A stretch of DNA of 42,657 nucleotides from Methylocapsa sp. S129 (GTDB taxonomy: Bacteria > Pseudomonadota > Alphaproteobacteria > Rhizobiales > Beijerinckiaceae), in contig NZ_LMUI01000042.1 of the NCBI RefSeq assembly GCF_009765995.1, positions 239,779 to 282,435 on the forward strand, given 5' to 3'. Below are positions 27,601-36,876 of this stretch, piece after piece. Positions within the stretch are counted from its first letter, which is position 1, and every line of letters begins with the position of its first letter. The translations under genes were made by a program, and so were the position numbers. The notes below the pieces were generated by a model. The model ran no database searches. It was not told where the DNA came from and saw only the letters and a program-made list of their open reading frames with translations.

Positions 27601-29376
27601 AATTCCGACATGATGCAGATCAAGATGGCGCAGGGCGCCAAGCCCGGCGAAGGCGGCCAATTGCCCGGCCACAAGGTCGATGCGATCATCGCCAAGGTGC
27701 GCCATTCGACGCAGGGCGTCGGCCTCATTTCGCCGCCCCCGCACCATGACATCTATTCGATCGAGGACCTCAAGCAGCTCGTCTTCGACCTCAAGAACGT
27801 CAATCCGCAAGCGGCGGTGTCGGTCAAGCTCGTCTCCGAATGCGGCGTCGGCACGGTCGCGGCGGGTGTCGCCAAGTGCAAGGCCGATCATGTCACCATT
27901 TCGGGCTTCGAAGGCGGCACCGGCGCTTCGCCGCTCACCTCGATCAAGCATGCGGGCTCGCCGTGGGAAGTCGGCCTTGCCGAGACGCATCAGACGCTGG
28001 TGCTCAATGGCTTGCGCTCGCGCATCGTCGTGCAGGCGGACGGCGGCTTGCGAACGGGACGCGACGTCATTGTCGCCGCGTTGCTTGGCGCCGATGAATT
28101 CGGCTTTGCGACGGCGCCGCTCATCGCCGCCGGCTGCATCATGATGCGCAAGTGCCATCTCAACACGTGTCCGGTCGGCGTTGCGACGCAGGATCCGGTC
28201 TTGCGCAAGCGGTTCGTCGGCCTGCCCGAACATGTCATCAATTTCTTCTTCTTCGTCGCCGAGGAAGTGCGCGAATTGATGGCGGCATTGGGCTACCGCA
28301 ATTTCAATGAAATGATCGGCCAGCGGCAGATGCTCGACAAGGCCAAGCTGATCGAGCACTGGAAGGCGAGGGGTCTCGACTTCACCGATCTCTTCCATAA
28401 GCCTGAGCCGTCGCCCGGCGACACCATCTATCGGAGCGTCGCCCAGGATCACGGCCTCGAAAACGTCCTCGACCGCAAATTCATCGCCGAAGCCGGCGAG
28501 GCGATCGAGCACGCCAAGCATGTCCGGCTCGAAATGGCGATCCGCAATTCCGATCGCTCCGCCGGCGCGATGCTTTCGGGGGAAATCGCGCGCCGCTATG
28601 GCCATGCGGGCCTGCGCAACGAGGCCATTCACATCAAGCTGAAGGGCTCGGCGGGCCAGAGCTTTGGCGCGTTCCTCGCCAATGGCGTGACGCTCGAACT
28701 GGAGGGCGAGGCGAACGACTATGTCGGCAAGGGCCTGTCGGGCGGCCGCGTCGTCGTCTATCCGCCCAAGGAAGCGACGAAAATAATCCCTGAGCGCTCG
28801 ATCATTGTCGGCAATACCGCGCTTTACGGCGCGATCGCGGGTGAATGCTATTTCCGCGGCGTCGCGGGCGAGCGGTTCGGCGTACGCAATTCCGGCGCCA
28901 TCGCCGTCGTCGAGGGGACGGGCGATCACGGTTGCGAATATATGACAGGGGGCGTCGTCGTGGTGATCGGCGAAACGGGCCGCAATTTCGCGGCGGGCAT
29001 GTCGGGCGGCATCGCCTATGTGCTCGATGAAGCGGGCGATTTCGCCAAGCGTTGCAACCTGTCGATGGTCGAGCTCGAACCCGTCGCAGCGGAGGAGGAG
29101 CTGATGCAGCGCCTTCATCATTCGGGCGGCGATCTCGAGGGACACGGGCGCGTCGACATCATGGACGATATGAACCGCCATGATTCCGAACGCCTGCGTC
29201 AATTGATCGTCAATCACGCGCGCTATACCGGCTCAGGCCGGGCGCGCGATATCCTGGAGAACTGGGACGCCTATCTGCCGAAGTTCCGCAAGGTGATGCC
29301 GGTTGAATACCGGCGCGCTCTGGCGGAACTGGCGGCGCAGAAGGGCGGCGAGCCTATGCTGGCGGCGGGGGAATAG
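24613..29376 (+). CDS. gltB: Glutamate synthase (NADPH) large subunit
   Basis: 1587 residues, within the usual range. The N-terminal class II glutaminase follows a propeptide, with the catalytic Cys60 (EHDSCGVGF) expected to become the new N-terminus. The FMN-binding synthase domain carries the 3Fe-4S ligands C1175, C1181 and C1186 in [13 protein letters not shown]. The C-terminal beta-helix (GXGG repeats such as [14 protein letters not shown]) is intact. It makes two glutamates from glutamine and 2-oxoglutarate, with electrons from GltD. ATG 24613 follows GGGGAG; an upstream open frame has no support. It probably shares an operon with the GST gene and gltD. Confidence 0.98.
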   Translation: MNGKAQAPGELSPARAKDGKTAAGVASVQESPFSRGPVVTDPFLPRAQGLYNPANEHDSCGVGFVADLRNRKSHDILQKGLQILVNLDHRGATGADAKLGDGCGVLAQIPHGFFAPECAALGMTLPAAGHYAIGQFFMPRDRSARALVEKIIEEVVAGEGQVLIGWRDVPVDNSDLGERVKAVEPAHRQLFVGRGPDVVDEDDFERKLFVLRKVVSNRIYAAGSSSFAEYYPVSMSCRTVVYKGMVLSPQLAAYYADLRDPRFETALALVHQRFATNTFPSWRLAHPYRMVAHNGEINTLRGNVNWMAARQASVSSKLFGANISKLWPISYEGQSDTACFDNALEFLVQGGYSLTHAMMMLIPEAWAGNPLMDEERRDFYEYHASMMEPWDGPAAVAFTDGRQIGATLDRNGLRPARYFVTDDDLVVMASEMGVLPVPEEKIVAKWRLQPGKMLLVDLIEHRIVSDSEIKQTLSRANPYRGWLEDTQIVLEDLKPVEPRASRTDVSLLDRQQAFGYTQEDLAILLAPMASTGQEAVGSMGTDTPISALSDRSKLLYTYFKQNFAQVTNPPIDPIREELVMSLVSFIGPRPNLFDPAGNSKKKRLEVRQPILTNEDLEKIRCIGHFEDSFDTKTLDITYDVDKGASGMEEALLRLCERAETAVHGGYNIIILSDRMLGPDRIPIPALLATAAVHHHLIRKGLRTSVGLVVETGEAREIHHFACLAGYGAEAINPYLAFETLTAMASGLPEEVSAYEVVKRFIKSIDKGLLKVMSKMGISTYQSYCGAQIFDAIGLTRSFIDRFFFGTATMIEGAGLAEIAEETALRHADAFGASPVLRNALEVGGDYAFRLRGEAHSWTPESVSLLQHAVRGNAKEKYSAYAKLLNEQEEHLLTIRGLFRIKEASEDGRQPVPIEEVEAAKDIVKRFATGAMSYGSISREAHTTLAIAMNRIGGKSNTGEGGEESDRYKRMANGDSMRSAIKQVASGRFGVTAEYLVNSDMMQIKMAQGAKPGEGGQLPGHKVDAIIAKVRHSTQGVGLISPPPHHDIYSIEDLKQLVFDLKNVNPQAAVSVKLVSECGVGTVAAGVAKCKADHVTISGFEGGTGASPLTSIKHAGSPWEVGLAETHQTLVLNGLRSRIVVQADGGLRTGRDVIVAALLGADEFGFATAPLIAAGCIMMRKCHLNTCPVGVATQDPVLRKRFVGLPEHVINFFFFVAEEVRELMAALGYRNFNEMIGQRQMLDKAKLIEHWKARGLDFTDLFHKPEPSPGDTIYRSVAQDHGLENVLDRKFIAEAGEAIEHAKHVRLEMAIRNSDRSAGAMLSGEIARRYGHAGLRNEAIHIKLKGSAGQSFGAFLANGVTLELEGEANDYVGKGLSGGRVVVYPPKEATKIIPERSIIVGNTALYGAIAGECYFRGVAGERFGVRNSGAIAVVEGTGDHGCEYMTGGVVVVIGETGRNFAAGMSGGIAYVLDEAGDFAKRCNLSMVELEPVAAEEELMQRLHHSGGDLEGHGRVDIMDDMNRHDSERLRQLIVNHARYTGSGRARDILENWDAYLPKFRKVMPVEYRRALAELAAQKGGEPMLAAGE

Positions 29377-29387
29377 ACGGGGCGGCC

Positions 29388-29984
29388 ATGCGGATCGACG
29401 CTATGCGCATTTTCGGCGACCTCGGATCTGGCAATTGTCAGAAGGTCAAACTGACGGCGGACTATCTGCGCCTACCGTATGAGTGGATCGCCGTCGATAC
29501 GATGAAGGGGGAGACGCGGACGTCGGCGTTTCTTGCACGAAATCCATTCGGCCAGATTCCGGTGGTCGAATTCGCCGATGGGCGCCATCTCGCGCAATCG
29601 AACGCCATTGTGCGGTTCCTTGCGCGCGACAGCACCCTCATTCCCGAAGACGACTTCGAGCTGGCCAAGGCCGATGAACTGATGTTTTGGGAGCAATATA
29701 GCCACGAGCCCTATGTCGCCGTGGCGCGTTTCCAGATGGTCTATCTCGGGAAATCGGAGGCGGAGCGGGAAGCGCGGCTGGTCGAACGCGGCGACAAGGC
29801 GCTCGACTTGATGGAGCGGCTGCTGACCGGCCGACAATATTTTGTCGGCGATCGCCTCAGCGTCGCGGATATTTCGCTGTTGCCGTACACCCGGCTCGCG
29901 CATGAAGGCGGGTTTGACCTGATGCCGAGAAAATCGGTGCGCGCCTGGATCGCGCGCTGCGAACAGGATTTGAGACTTTCCTAG
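29388..29984 (+). CDS. Glutathione S-transferase family protein between gltB and gltD
   Basis: 198 residues with both GST domains. The N-terminal thioredoxin-like part contains [14 protein letters not shown] and the [12 protein letters not shown] segment (glutathione gamma-glutamyl site), and the C-terminal helical part has [18 protein letters not shown]. The active-site residue is likely the Ser or Cys of GSGNCQK near residue 15. It starts 11 bp after gltB stop, so it is probably in the glt operon; an internal ATG at 29403 is a possible alternative. Its substrate is unknown. The placement is unusual: a redox or detoxification function co-expressed with glutamate synthase. Confidence 0.9.
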   Translation: MRIDAMRIFGDLGSGNCQKVKLTADYLRLPYEWIAVDTMKGETRTSAFLARNPFGQIPVVEFADGRHLAQSNAIVRFLARDSTLIPEDDFELAKADELMFWEQYSHEPYVAVARFQMVYLGKSEAEREARLVERGDKALDLMERLLTGRQYFVGDRLSVADISLLPYTRLAHEGGFDLMPRKSVRAWIARCEQDLRLS

Positions 29985-30031
29985 GCGCCGAGCCGCTCGG
30001 CGTTGAACAAATTGAAGTGAAGAGCGCAATC

Positions 30032-31450
30032 ATGGGCAAGGTTACGGGGTTTCTTGAGATCGATCGTGCGGACCGGCGCTATGCGCAGGCTTCCGATCGC
30101 ATTCGCCATTATCGCGAATTCATGCTGCCGTTGTCGGAGGAGACGACGCGCAACCAGGCGGCGCGCTGCATGAATTGCGGCATTCCCTATTGCCACACCG
30201 GTTGTCCGGTGAACAACCAGATCCCCGACTGGAACGATCTCGTCTATCGCGGCGATTGGGAAGAGGCCGCGCGCAATCTTCACACCACCAATAATTTTCC
30301 TGAATTCACCGGCCGCGTCTGCCCCGCGCCTTGCGAGGCGTCCTGCACGCTCAATCTTCAGGACAGTTCGGTGACGATCAAGACGATCGAATGCGCGATC
30401 GTCGACCGCGCCTGGGCCGAGGGCTGGATCAAGCCGGAGCCGGCCGCGCATAAAACCGGCAAGCGGATCGCCGTCGTCGGCTCGGGCCCGGCTGGCCTCG
30501 CCTGCGCCCAGCAACTCGCGCGCGTCGGCCACGAGGTTCATCTGTTCGAGAAAAACGCCAAGCCAGGCGGCCTGCTGCGCTACGGCATTCCCGATTTCAA
30601 GATGGAGAAGCGCCATATCGACCGGCGCATCACGCAGATGAAGGGCGAGGGCGTTATCTTTCACTGCAACACCCTGGTCGGGCGCGATGTCGCCGCCAAA
30701 TCGCTCGTCGACGATTACGACGCCGTCGCTCTGGCCGGCGGCGCGGAAGCGCCGCGCGATCTGCCCGCGCCCGGGCGCGATCTGGCGGGCGTGCATTTTG
30801 CGATGGATTTCCTGCCACAGCAGAATCGCCGCGTCGGCGGCGAGCCGATCGGTTCGAATGAGCCGATCAGCGCCACCGGCAAGCATGTCGTGGTGATCGG
30901 GGGCGGCGACACTGGCTCGGATTGCATCGGGACGTCGATCCGTCAGGGCGCGGTCAAGGTGACCCAGCTCGAAATCATGCCGATGCCGCCCAAGGCCGAA
31001 GACAAGATGTCGACATGGCCCAATTGGCCGCTCAAGCTGCGCACTTCCTCGAGCCATGAAGAGGGTGCCGAGCGCGATTTCGCGGTGGTGACGAATTCGT
31101 TCGAGGGCGAGAACGGCGCGGTGACGGCTTTGAATTGCGTGCGCGTCGATTCAAAGTTCAAGCCGGTCGAGGGCAGCGAGTTCCAGCTCAAGGCCGATCT
31201 CGTCCTGCTCGCGATGGGCTTCGTTGCGCCCAAGCACGAGGGCATGCTGAGCGATCTCGGGCTGAACCTCGACAAGCGCGGCAATGTCGAGGCCAATGTC
31301 GTGAACTATGCGTCGTCGCTGGGCAAGGTCTACGCCTGCGGCGATATGCGGCGCGGGCAGTCGCTGGTCGTGTGGGCGATCCGGGAAGGGCGCCAATGCG
31401 CCTCCGCGATCGATAAGGCGCTGATGGGCGCGACGGTGCTGCCGAGGTAG
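30032..31450 (+). CDS. gltD: Glutamate synthase small subunit (beta, NADPH-oxidising)
   Basis: 472 residues. N-terminal 4Fe-4S ligands appear as [14 protein letters not shown] (C46, C49, C54, C58) and CPAPCEASC (C97, C101, C105). An FAD Rossmann motif ([15 protein letters not shown]) and an NADPH motif ([13 protein letters not shown], about 288) follow. It passes electrons from NADPH to GltB. The ATG at 30032 gives the standard N-terminus [12 protein letters not shown]; a GTG five codons upstream is in frame but less likely. A palindrome at 31470 separates it from ctrA, which is convergent. Confidence 0.97.
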   Translation: MGKVTGFLEIDRADRRYAQASDRIRHYREFMLPLSEETTRNQAARCMNCGIPYCHTGCPVNNQIPDWNDLVYRGDWEEAARNLHTTNNFPEFTGRVCPAPCEASCTLNLQDSSVTIKTIECAIVDRAWAEGWIKPEPAAHKTGKRIAVVGSGPAGLACAQQLARVGHEVHLFEKNAKPGGLLRYGIPDFKMEKRHIDRRITQMKGEGVIFHCNTLVGRDVAAKSLVDDYDAVALAGGAEAPRDLPAPGRDLAGVHFAMDFLPQQNRRVGGEPIGSNEPISATGKHVVVIGGGDTGSDCIGTSIRQGAVKVTQLEIMPMPPKAEDKMSTWPNWPLKLRTSSSHEEGAERDFAVVTNSFEGENGAVTALNCVRVDSKFKPVEGSEFQLKADLVLLAMGFVAPKHEGMLSDLGLNLDKRGNVEANVVNYASSLGKVYACGDMRRGQSLVVWAIREGRQCASAIDKALMGATVLPR

Positions 31451-31469
31451 AGCGGCGCTGCATGCGCTC

Positions 31470-31496
31470 CCCTTCTCCCGCGAAGCGGGAGAAGGG
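31470..31496. terminator. REP-like perfect hairpin between gltD and ctrA
   Basis: CCCTTCTCCCGC-GAA-GCGGGAGAAGGG is a 12-bp perfect stem with triloop, followed by a short T-run (ATCGTTTT). It is the same palindrome as in the tandem repeat at 1.3-1.9 kb. Lying between convergent gltD and ctrA, it may terminate both. Confidence 0.65.
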
Positions 31497-31507
31497 ATCG
31501 TTTTGCC

Positions 31508-32209
31508 TTACGCCGTGATCCTATCGTCCGCCGCGGTCGGCTCGCGCAGCACATAGCCGCGGCCCCAGACGGTTTCGATGTAATTGCGGCCGCGCGAGGC
31601 CATCGCGAGTTTCTTGCGCAGCTTGCAGATGAACACGTCGATGATCTTGAGTTCCGGCTCGTCCATCCCGCCATAGAGATGGTTGAGGAACATTTCCTTC
31701 GTCAGCGTCGTGCCCTTGCGCAGCGAGAGCAGTTCGAGCATCTGATATTCCTTGCCGGTCAGATGCACGCGGGCGCCGTCGACCTCAACGGTTTTCTGGT
31801 CGAGATTGACGAGCAGGTCGCCGGTGATGATGACCGACTGGGCGTGGCCCTTCGAGCGGCGCACGATCGCATGGATGCGCGCGACCAGTTCGTCCTTATG
31901 GAACGGCTTGGTCAGATAGTCGTCGGCGCCGTGGCCGAGCCCTTTGACCTTATCCTCGATGCCGGCCATGCCGGAGAGGATGAGAATGGGGGTCTTGACC
32001 TTGGTGACGCGCAGCGACCGCAAGACCTCGTAGCCCGACATGTCGGGCAGATTGAGGTCGAGAAGGATGATGTCGTAATCATAGAGCTTGCCAAGATCTA
32101 TGCCTTCCTCGCCGAGGTCGGTCACATAGACGTTGAAATTCTCGGATTTGAGCATCAATTCAATGCTCTGAGCGGTAGCGCTGTCGTCCTCGATCAGTAA
32201 AACGCGCAT
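31508..32209 (-). CDS. ctrA: Cell-cycle response regulator CtrA
   Basis: 233 residues, OmpR-type. The receiver has D51 as phosphoacceptor ([10 protein letters not shown]) and the K in LTKPF. The winged-helix DNA-binding domain ends with [12 protein letters not shown] and the typical [14 protein letters not shown]. The sequence is unmistakable for CtrA of Hyphomicrobiales. It controls replication, division and motility genes via TTAA-N7-TTAA-type sites. The C-terminus lacks an AA-type ending (DDRITA), but a hydrophobic tail could still be read by ClpXP. It is divergent from fliJ across a 547-bp region. Confidence 0.97.
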   Translation of the reverse strand: MRVLLIEDDSATAQSIELMLKSENFNVYVTDLGEEGIDLGKLYDYDIILLDLNLPDMSGYEVLRSLRVTKVKTPILILSGMAGIEDKVKGLGHGADDYLTKPFHKDELVARIHAIVRRSKGHAQSVIITGDLLVNLDQKTVEVDGARVHLTGKEYQMLELLSLRKGTTLTKEMFLNHLYGGMDEPELKIIDVFICKLRKKLAMASRGRNYIETVWGRGYVLREPTAADDRITA

Positions 32210-32756
32210 GTCAGGTCCCCAGCCTTGTCCATCGGTGCGAGACCGCGGTTAAGTTCGCCCAGATCGCGCCACGAAGAAGCCGGCGCGCGGCCGAAGGCGT
32301 AATCGGCCGATTCGAGACGCAACCATGCAAGCGAATGGTTAACAAATCTTGATTCATGCCTGCAAGCCCAATAACGTTAAATCCAAAAAAACCATCAATT
32401 ATCTGAATTTGTTGTATTAATATCGCCTCGTCGACCTCATGAATTACATTAATTCACTTCGCTAAGCGATTCATAGGACTCAATCTTGCCGCGCCGATCG
32501 CACGGCTTCCGCCGCCGCCTCGTTGTCGACTTGGTAGGGAGTGTTAACGATCCGGGTAAACGAACTGCTAACGCGAGCGCGCGAATGATCACTTTTTGCG
32601 CCGGCCCCATCTTTTCGTCAGAAAAGAAGCCGCGCCTTCGCCGCCGTAAGAAAGGAGCAACTTTCGTGAGGCATCGTGACGATGTCTCGCGGTCAAGGAT
32701 TGGAGGGGCCCAAACCCCTTGGCACATGTTGCTTTTGCGTTGCGGAGTGCACATTG
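32210..32756. promoter_or_regulatory. Divergent ctrA/fliJ control region with CcrM and CtrA-like sites
   Basis: No gene is supported. Four GANTC sites (32309, 32351, 32468, 32477) fall in 173 bp, and such sites mark CcrM-methylated cell-cycle promoters. ATGGTTAA (32335-32342) is the complement of the CtrA half-site TTAACCAT. Other TTAA cores lie near 32378 and 32543. Bases 32340-32470 are AT-rich. The pattern fits a cell-cycle-regulated, autoregulated ctrA promoter. Confidence 0.6.
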
Positions 32757-33125
32757 ATGAAGTCGCGAGACACGCTTATTCGATTGAAGCGCTTTCAGGT
32801 CGAGGAAAAGCGTCGGCGCGTGCGCCAGATCGAAACCATGATGGCCGAGTTCTCGCGTATGACGCTTGATCTCGACCGCGAGATCGGCGTCGAGGAAAAG
32901 CGCGCGGGGATCAGCGACCCCAGCCATTTCGCCTATCCCACCTATGCGCGCGCGGCGATGACGCGCCGCGAAAACCTCAAGAGTTCGATCGCCGAGCTTG
33001 CCGGTCAGATCGAGGAAGCGAAAGCCGCGCAGGAAGAAGCGCAGGCCGAACTGCAGAAATTCGAAACGCTGGACGGACGCGAGAAAGCCGCCGAGCGCAG
33101 CGTCGAGATGAGCGCGCGGGCGTAA
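32757..33125 (+). CDS. fliJ: FliJ-like flagellar export chaperone
   Basis: 122 residues, almost entirely charged coiled coil (MKSRDTLIRLKRFQVEEKRR, then long E/K/A heptads to residue 120). This is the short FliJ form that sits next to ctrA in many Hyphomicrobiales. FliJ helps the flagellar ATPase complex at the export gate. ATG 32757 follows GGAG eight bases upstream; the frame is open upstream but without signal. No other flagellar gene is in the window, so motility itself is not shown. Confidence 0.78.
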   Translation: MKSRDTLIRLKRFQVEEKRRRVRQIETMMAEFSRMTLDLDREIGVEEKRAGISDPSHFAYPTYARAAMTRRENLKSSIAELAGQIEEAKAAQEEAQAELQKFETLDGREKAAERSVEMSARA

Positions 33126-33261
33126 CCGCGCTTCTCACCCACACACGGTGAGAGCGGAACGGGACGCGGTCAGCGATCGCGTCTAAAGGCGCCTCCATCG
33201 CCTCCATCGATTGATCGCGCCAAAGTCAGAACGCGATTGGCATCAAAATTCTTTTCGAGGC

Positions 33262-33288
33262 GGGAATAATCCGCCGCGCGCCCGAGTC
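33262..33288 (+). promoter_or_regulatory. Candidate ECF promoter of the metallophosphoesterase operon
   Basis: GGGAATAA (33262-33269), 16 bp, then GTC (33286-33288), followed 40 bp later by the first ATG at 33329. Shape and position fit an ECF-type promoter, which would make the sigma factor encoded by the operon autoregulatory. The match is judged by eye only. Confidence 0.35.
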
Positions 33289-33328
33289 TCCTCCTCGACC
33301 GGCATGAAGCCGGGCGAGGAGAAGCGCT

Positions 33329-34258
33329 ATGGCGCAAGACGAGAACAAAGGCATCGACCGCCGCCACGCGCTCGAATGCATGATCTGGGCAGGCACAGGC
33401 GTGCTGTGGACGCTCGCAGGCGGCGTGCCGAAATCCGCGCTGCTGGGATCGGCGCAGGCGGCCGAGACCGGCTTCAGCTTCCTGCAGATTTCCGACAGCC
33501 ATGTCGGCTTCGACAAGCCCGCCAATCCCAATGCGCTCGGCACGTTGCAGGAGGCGATCGGCAAGATCGTGGCAATGCCCGCCAAGCCCGCCTTCATGAT
33601 CCATACCGGCGACATCACGCATCTGTCGAAGCCCAAGCAATTCGACGACGCCGATCAGGTTATCGGCCAGGCGCGGCTCGACGTTCATTACGTGCCGGGC
33701 GAGCACGACATCATCGACGAGACGCAGGGCAAAGCCTATCTCGACCGCTATGGTAAGAACGCCAAGGGCGCAGGCTGGTACGCGTTCGACCAGGCCGGCG
33801 TCCATTTCATCGGCCTCGTCAATGTCGTCGATCTCAAAGCGGGCGGCATGGGCAATCTGGGCGCCGACCAGCTTGCCTGGCTCGCCGACGACCTCAAGGG
33901 CAAGAGCGCGTCGACGCCCATCGTCGTCTTCGCCCACATCCCGCTCTGGACGATCGCGCCCGAATGGGGCTGGGGCACTGAAGATTCAGCCCAAGCGCTC
34001 GCGCTTCTCGCGCGCTTTGGCTCGGTTACGGTGCTCAACGGGCATATCCACCAGTTGATGCAGAAGGTGGAGGGCAATGTGACCTTCCACACCGCGCGCT
34101 CGACCGCCTTTCCGCAGCCCGCCCCGGGCACGGCGCCCGCGCCCGGGCCGATGCTCGTTCCGGCAGGCGATCTGCGCGGACTGCTCGGCGTCAGGAGCGT
34201 CACCTTCCAGCAAGGGGTCAAAGACCTCGCCGTCACCGACATTTCTCTCGCACCATGA
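33329..34258 (+). CDS. Tat-exported metallophosphoesterase
   Basis: 309 residues. The N-terminus has a twin-arginine-like start (IDRRHALECMIW) and a hydrophobic run, with cleavage near SAQAAET (about residue 46). Calcineurin-like motifs follow: D56-S-H58, G94-D95, GEHD (124-127, an Asn to Glu change against GNHD), a later HIPLW, and NGHIHQ. The fold implies a two-metal phosphohydrolase in the periplasm, with a changed third motif that may alter activity. It heads an operon with cupredoxin, ECF sigma and anti-sigma genes. GAGGAG precedes ATG 33329. Confidence 0.86.
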   Translation: MAQDENKGIDRRHALECMIWAGTGVLWTLAGGVPKSALLGSAQAAETGFSFLQISDSHVGFDKPANPNALGTLQEAIGKIVAMPAKPAFMIHTGDITHLSKPKQFDDADQVIGQARLDVHYVPGEHDIIDETQGKAYLDRYGKNAKGAGWYAFDQAGVHFIGLVNVVDLKAGGMGNLGADQLAWLADDLKGKSASTPIVVFAHIPLWTIAPEWGWGTEDSAQALALLARFGSVTVLNGHIHQLMQKVEGNVTFHTARSTAFPQPAPGTAPAPGPMLVPAGDLRGLLGVRSVTFQQGVKDLAVTDISLAP

Positions 34259-34269
34259 AAGGGATCGCC

Positions 34270-34626
34270 ATGATCAGGAGTTTCGACAAGCGCTGGCGCC
34301 GGGCGCGGATGGGCGCGCTCGCCATAGGCGCGGCGCTTGCGCTATTTTTCTGCCAGATGCTGCTTGCTCAGGCTGACGACGCTAATATCAGTATCGACAA
34401 TTTCGCCTTCGCGCCGGCGGTGCTGACGGTCAAGCCGGGCGCGACCGTCACTTTCGAAAACCACGACGATATTCCCCATCTTGTCGTCGCAGTGGACGGC
34501 AAATATCGCTCGAAGGCGCTCGACACCAACGACAAATTCAGCATCGCCTTCGACAAGCCCGGCGAATATGCCTATTTCTGCGGCCTGCATCCGCATATGA
34601 AAGGCAAGATCATCGTCGCGCCATGA
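34270..34626 (+). CDS. Cupredoxin-domain periplasmic protein
   Basis: 118 residues from ATG 34270, which has AAGGGA six bases upstream. An ATG at 34255 overlaps the previous stop but has no ribosome binding site. The N-terminus has a signal anchor (ALAIGAALALFFCQMLLA). The cupredoxin fold carries H70 (DDIPHLV) and the C-terminal loop C104, H107, M110 (FCGLHPHM), a complete type 1 copper set. It could carry electrons or sense copper/redox state near the metallophosphoesterase. The next gene starts inside its stop (ATGA). Confidence 0.86.
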   Translation: MIRSFDKRWRRARMGALAIGAALALFFCQMLLAQADDANISIDNFAFAPAVLTVKPGATVTFENHDDIPHLVVAVDGKYRSKALDTNDKFSIAFDKPGEYAYFCGLHPHMKGKIIVAP

Positions 34627-35174
34627 GCGCCGGGGGAGCCGTGACGAGCGAATTGGCGCGCAGGCGTTTCAACGAGATGGTGCTGCCCCATCTCGACGAC
34701 GCCTATGGCCTGGCGCGCTGGCTTACCGGCAACCGGGCCGACGCCGAGGATGTCGTGCAGGATGCCTGCATGCGGGCGCTGGCTTCGCTCGACGCGGCGA
34801 TCGTCGAACGCCCTCGCGCATGGGTGCTGATGATCGTTCGCAACACCGCGTTCACATGGCTTGCTAAGAACCGGCCCAAAACCCTTGTGCTAACCGACGA
34901 TGCGCAGCTCCTTGAGTCGGCGGCCGCCAAAGAGCCCGGCGCCGCGACGCCCAATGCGGAGGAAAGCCTGATCGCCGCCGCCGACGAGGCCGCACTGGAA
35001 TCGGCGATCCAGGGGCTGCCGCATCTGTTCAGGGAAGTGATCGTCATGCGCGACATCCAGGGCCTCAGCTATCGCGAAGTCGCCGCGGCGATCGGCGCGC
35101 CGCAGGGAACCGTGATGTCGCGGCTTGCGCGGGGGCGCGCGCTGCTCGTCGACAAACTTGGGAGCCGGGCATGA
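34623..35174 (+). CDS. ECF-type RNA polymerase sigma factor
   Basis: 183 residues. Region 2 (about 20-85) contains YGLARWLTGNRADAEDVVQDACMRAL. Region 4 (about 125-175) contains LPHLFREVIVMRDIQGLSYREVAAAIGAPQGTVMSRLARGRA. An acidic linker lies between. It starts at the ATGA of the cupredoxin gene and ends in the ATGA of the anti-sigma gene, so it is co-translated with both. It should direct RNA polymerase to a small set of promoters, probably including the operon's own. Confidence 0.92.
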   Translation: MSAGGAVTSELARRRFNEMVLPHLDDAYGLARWLTGNRADAEDVVQDACMRALASLDAAIVERPRAWVLMIVRNTAFTWLAKNRPKTLVLTDDAQLLESAAAKEPGAATPNAEESLIAAADEAALESAIQGLPHLFREVIVMRDIQGLSYREVAAAIGAPQGTVMSRLARGRALLVDKLGSRA

Positions 35175-35971
35175 CGTCGCCATCCGACGATCCGACGCTG
35201 CTTCTCCACGCCGCGCTTGACGGCGAACTCGACGCCGCCGGCATGATCGCGGTTGAGCGAAGGCTCGCCGCTGATCCTGCTTTGGCGGCTGAATATGCGC
35301 GGCTCGCCGCCTTGCGCGACGCCATCAGGGCGCGCCTTCCGCGGACGAGCGCTCCCGATTCGCTACGCGCGCGCGTCATTGCGATGGCGCAGGCGCCGAG
35401 CCCCGCCAAGCCGGCCGCGCCCCGCCGCGCGTGGCGGTTCGATGCACGCTATGCGTCGCTCGCCGCCTCGCTGGCGCTGGGAATCGTGCTCGGCGCGGGC
35501 GTCTATGGGCTGCTCGCGCCGCCCGCCGACGATGATGTCCAGCGCGCCATCGTCGCTGGCTTTGTCAGGGGCCGTCTGTCGGGCCAGCCCGTCGATGTCG
35601 CGACATCGGACCGCCACACGGTCAAGCCATGGCTCGCGGGCAAGATCGCCGGCGCGACGACGGTCGTCGATCTCAAGGCGGACGGGTTCCCACTGGTGGG
35701 CGGGCGCATCGACGTGGTCGGCAAGAACCCCGTTCCGACGCTCGTCTATCAGCGGCGCGAGCATCAGATCGCCCTCAGCGAAATGCCCGGCGCGGGCGCT
35801 GCGAGCGAGCCGCGCCGGGCCACGCGCGACGGCTATTCCCTCATTGAATGGGACGATGCCGGACGGCTCTATGCGGCCGTGTCCGATTTGCCCCCCGCCG
35901 AACTCGACGCCTTTGCCGCCGCCTTCCGCCGCGCGGCGGCGGCCGAACGCGAGGACGCGCCGAAACCGTGA
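35171..35971 (+). CDS. Membrane anti-sigma factor
   Basis: 266 residues. The N-terminal segment LLLHAALDGELDAAGMIAVE is the usual sigma-binding entry, but the zinc HxxxCxxC motif is absent. One membrane helix is at about 95-116 (SLAASLALGIVLGAGVYGLL), and a periplasmic part of about 150 residues follows (WLAGKIAGATTVVDLKADGF and VYQRREHQIALSEMPG). It probably holds the ECF factor in the membrane and releases it when the periplasmic domain senses a signal. It overlaps the sigma gene by 4 bp. Confidence 0.85.
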   Translation: MTSPSDDPTLLLHAALDGELDAAGMIAVERRLAADPALAAEYARLAALRDAIRARLPRTSAPDSLRARVIAMAQAPSPAKPAAPRRAWRFDARYASLAASLALGIVLGAGVYGLLAPPADDDVQRAIVAGFVRGRLSGQPVDVATSDRHTVKPWLAGKIAGATTVVDLKADGFPLVGGRIDVVGKNPVPTLVYQRREHQIALSEMPGAGAASEPRRATRDGYSLIEWDDAGRLYAAVSDLPPAELDAFAAAFRRAAAAEREDAPKP

Positions 35972-36011
35972 GGGAATAATGTCCAGCCCGGGATGGAGAG
36001 CCGGCGCTCCG

Positions 36012-36785
36012 CTACGGCCTTCTGGCAAACACGGATAGAAACGGCCCGTGTGGGCTGTCGGTGTGATTTTCGCCGTCCACGACGATCTCGGTCATTCCAA
36101 GCGCCGCGAGCGCCTTGAGAAGACCGTTCCTGTCCATCCATCGATGTTCGTCAAAAATGCCGCCGCAAAAGGTCGCGTGCTCGTTCGCGCGGACGTAGCT
36201 GCGCCGATAAAGGCGAATGTCGGCGCCGCGGAAACGCTGGGTCTCCAATGTCGCGTTCCAGTCCTTTCGTCGCGCGTCGCCGATAGGGAGCGAGTCGACG
36301 TCGACAAAATGCGTCCATAGACAAACGGCGTCGGTCCGCGCGCCGATCGCCTCAAGCAGGCGAAGCGGATCGGGCATATGATAGAGCACGCCGCAAGCGA
36401 AGATCAGATCATAACGCTTAGGCGTTTCCTCAAGCCATTTGACCGCGTCTCCCAGATAAAAATTGGCGGAAAAACGCATGATTTCCTTGGCGACAAGGCA
36501 GCGCAGATAGGCCTTTTTGTTGGCCTCTATCGCGTCGACGATTGCGCCCGCTTCTGCGAGGGTGCGGGTATGGGCGGCTTCGAGCGGACCGATTTCAAGA
36601 ACGTCGCGACCGGCGACCGGTCCAAAACGATCAAGCGCGAAACGCACGCGTGGATCGTCGAATAGCGCGGCGTCGCCAGCCTTGAGCGCGTATTCGGGAG
36701 GAAACCGGCCCACCCATCCGTCAATGGCGTCGACGGCGTTCTGCGCGCTTGGAAGGCGCGATTCATAGGTTTCAAACGGCGTCAT
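36012..36785 (-). CDS. Class I SAM-dependent methyltransferase
   Basis: 257 residues. SAM-binding motif I is VLEIGPLEA (62-70), with the acidic IEANK (86-90), LGDAVKWL (motif II) and FACGVLYHMPDPL (motif III). ATG 36785 follows GAGG. The substrate is unknown. It is on the minus strand after a sulfotransferase-like gene, 91 bp away, so it may be in the same unit. Confidence 0.88.
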   Translation of the reverse strand: MTPFETYESRLPSAQNAVDAIDGWVGRFPPEYALKAGDAALFDDPRVRFALDRFGPVAGRDVLEIGPLEAAHTRTLAEAGAIVDAIEANKKAYLRCLVAKEIMRFSANFYLGDAVKWLEETPKRYDLIFACGVLYHMPDPLRLLEAIGARTDAVCLWTHFVDVDSLPIGDARRKDWNATLETQRFRGADIRLYRRSYVRANEHATFCGGIFDEHRWMDRNGLLKALAALGMTEIVVDGENHTDSPHGPFLSVFARRP

Positions 36786-36876
36786 ATCTAGCCTCGGATT
36801 CGTCACGAGATTATCCGGTCGCGAAGCGCGGTCAACGCTTGCGTCCGGGCGCACAACTTTAGCCCCAATGCACTTT

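Noticed and set aside
24550-29217. Very long antisense open frames opposite gltB (about 960 and 560 codons)
   Set aside because: They mirror the codon bias of a GC-rich gene; no family motifs, and gltB is certain on the other strand.
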